NCBI RefSeq assembly: GCF_016545825.1
Contig: NC_052613.1
Location: forward strand, 37,707,790 to 37,771,789
Reading direction: 5' to 3'
Length of the DNA: 64,000 bases
DNA from: Eucalyptus grandis
Lineage: Eukaryota; Streptophyta; Magnoliopsida; Myrtales; Myrtaceae
Shown: in pieces, positions 63,031 through 64,000 of the stretch
How positions within the stretch are numbered: position 1 is the first letter of the stretch
Layout of the letters: each line of letters begins with the position of its first letter
Notes under the pieces: generated by a model
Databases searched by the model: none
What the model saw: the letters and a program-made list of their open reading frames with translations, nothing else
Told to the model about the DNA's origin: nothing
Translations under genes and position numbers: made by a program

Positions 63031-64000
63031 CTGGTATGATTAAAAAAAAAAAAAGATCTTTTAAGGCAACAAGCTTTTTCCTTAGGCTTAAATTCGACAT
63101 GTACTGGCCCAGCTCTTGGCAACCATAGTGAAATCGACTAGGAGAACGGCGCCAAAGAAACATAAACCACCACGAAAGCATCGTTGCATACATGATACTT
63201 AGTGACTAGGGTGGATACCTCATATTCAAAAGCTAGCAATTCACGCTATCAATCTTCCAAAGCCCCAATAGCTCAATTATCTCCTATGAACCATTTGTGT
63301 CAATGGACTCATTTGATCCAAAATTTGAGAAGATGTGTGTAATCCAAAAAGATTCATAAGTGATTGTTAATGGAGTTGAAGCTACCAGATTGTGAGGAGT
63401 CAGTATCAATTTATGCCTAAGATAGTTCCTCCAACCACATTTTCTAAACGAACTAGAGTCAATCGGAATTAATCTTGTAAGAGATCCGCTAAAGAATGGA
63501 TAGGTTTCAAATGATTCATATCGTCAAGTGTATGAATTCCTAACAATTTCAACAAAATCTTGCAATTTCTTATTTTACATGTTCAATTCAAATACTCTAT
63601 GTATTCCTCCATTCCTAGAGCATATTAAATGTACAGAAATGGATATTTCTTTCATTCGCTTTATCACTGGTCGAAAATCCCTATGCACTGCTGGATTGGC
63701 CTTATCAGCTCGCTTGAAAGGAGACCTAGCTCTTGCCCTAGAAACTGCTCTAGTGCTAGCCCTTTACTTTTGCTCTCTTCCGAGCTTACTTGCTGGATAG
63801 ATTGGCACATATGAATATGGTAGACATCCAGGGTAGGAATCGCTCCTTTCGCGTCGGTTCCTTGGACAAAATCAGTATGACAAGCCCACCAATCTCACTG
63901 TGGTCTAATGCTCTACTCGATAGAAAATGGATAAAAAAAAGAGGGTAGGATTCCCGTAGCTATCGTATAACATATGCATAGCGGTTGTCCAAGGAGCAAC
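63031..64000 (-). other. Probable intron of the HYH-like gene, with a compositionally different end
   Basis: No upstream bZIP exon was found. From about 63640 the sequence becomes richer in G and C and less repetitive, with words such as GGTCGAAAATCCCTATGC and GCATAGCGGTTGTCC. This could be inserted organelle DNA, but it is not identified. Confidence 0.35.

Noticed and set aside
1..64000. tRNA, rRNA and CRISPR features
   Set aside because: I looked for T-loop words such as GGTTCGAATCC with a paired acceptor, for rRNA blocks and for spaced direct repeats, and found none that stand up.

Overview
This is eukaryotic, plant nuclear DNA from a dicot: large GT-AG introns, AT-rich spacers, microsatellites, transposon remnants, and six recognisable plant protein genes. 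GC-rich repeats built on the word GCCTCGCCGGC and the gene set would fit a woody species, perhaps Myrtaceae. That assignment is a guess from repeat flavour and is not proven here.

Layout from left to right. 1-2032 (minus) is a decayed copy of the 5' half of a DEAD-box RNA helicase 50 (RH50) gene. 2187-6368 (minus) is an intronless CC-NB-ARC-LRR resistance gene whose frame is broken at about eight single-base indels. 6485-20640 is a 14 kb non-coding array: a 2 kb unit is present about five times, inside a larger 6.9 kb tandem duplication. Several units carry long foldbacks (arms of 62 to about 135 nt) that look like young hairpin small-RNA loci. 20640-26000 is spacer with a copia-like LTR remnant and a tandem repeat. 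26008-32832 (minus) is the complete RH50 gene in eight exons, with transposon fragments in intron 7. 33150-39100 is spacer with tandem repeats, a clean Tourist-like MITE (34721-35395) and a second LTR remnant in opposite orientation. 39148-43255 (plus) is a 12-exon pectin acetylesterase. 43880-46330 (minus) is a degenerate PIF/Harbinger transposon with a Myb/SANT-like ORF and a transposase. 46929-47831 is a short element with hAT-like ends. 50280-55019 (plus) is the two-exon COG4 Golgi tethering subunit. 59029-60455 (minus) is a three-exon R2R3-MYB factor. 62717-63030 (minus) is the 3' end of an HY5/HYH-type bZIP gene.

Two patterns cut across the window. First, four of the five long coding genes (NLR, RH50, pectin acetylesterase, MYB) carry only isolated one-base indels, mostly in short homopolymers, with otherwise conserved reading frames. 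This looks more like uncorrected assembly errors than parallel gene death, though COG4 is clean and the case is open. Second, the hairpin array lies between two copies of RH50 and directly upstream of the NLR gene, so the block has been reshaped by local duplication. I see no operon-like functional coupling among the genes; they act in different processes: plastid RNA processing, immunity, cell-wall modification, Golgi trafficking, transcription and light signalling.
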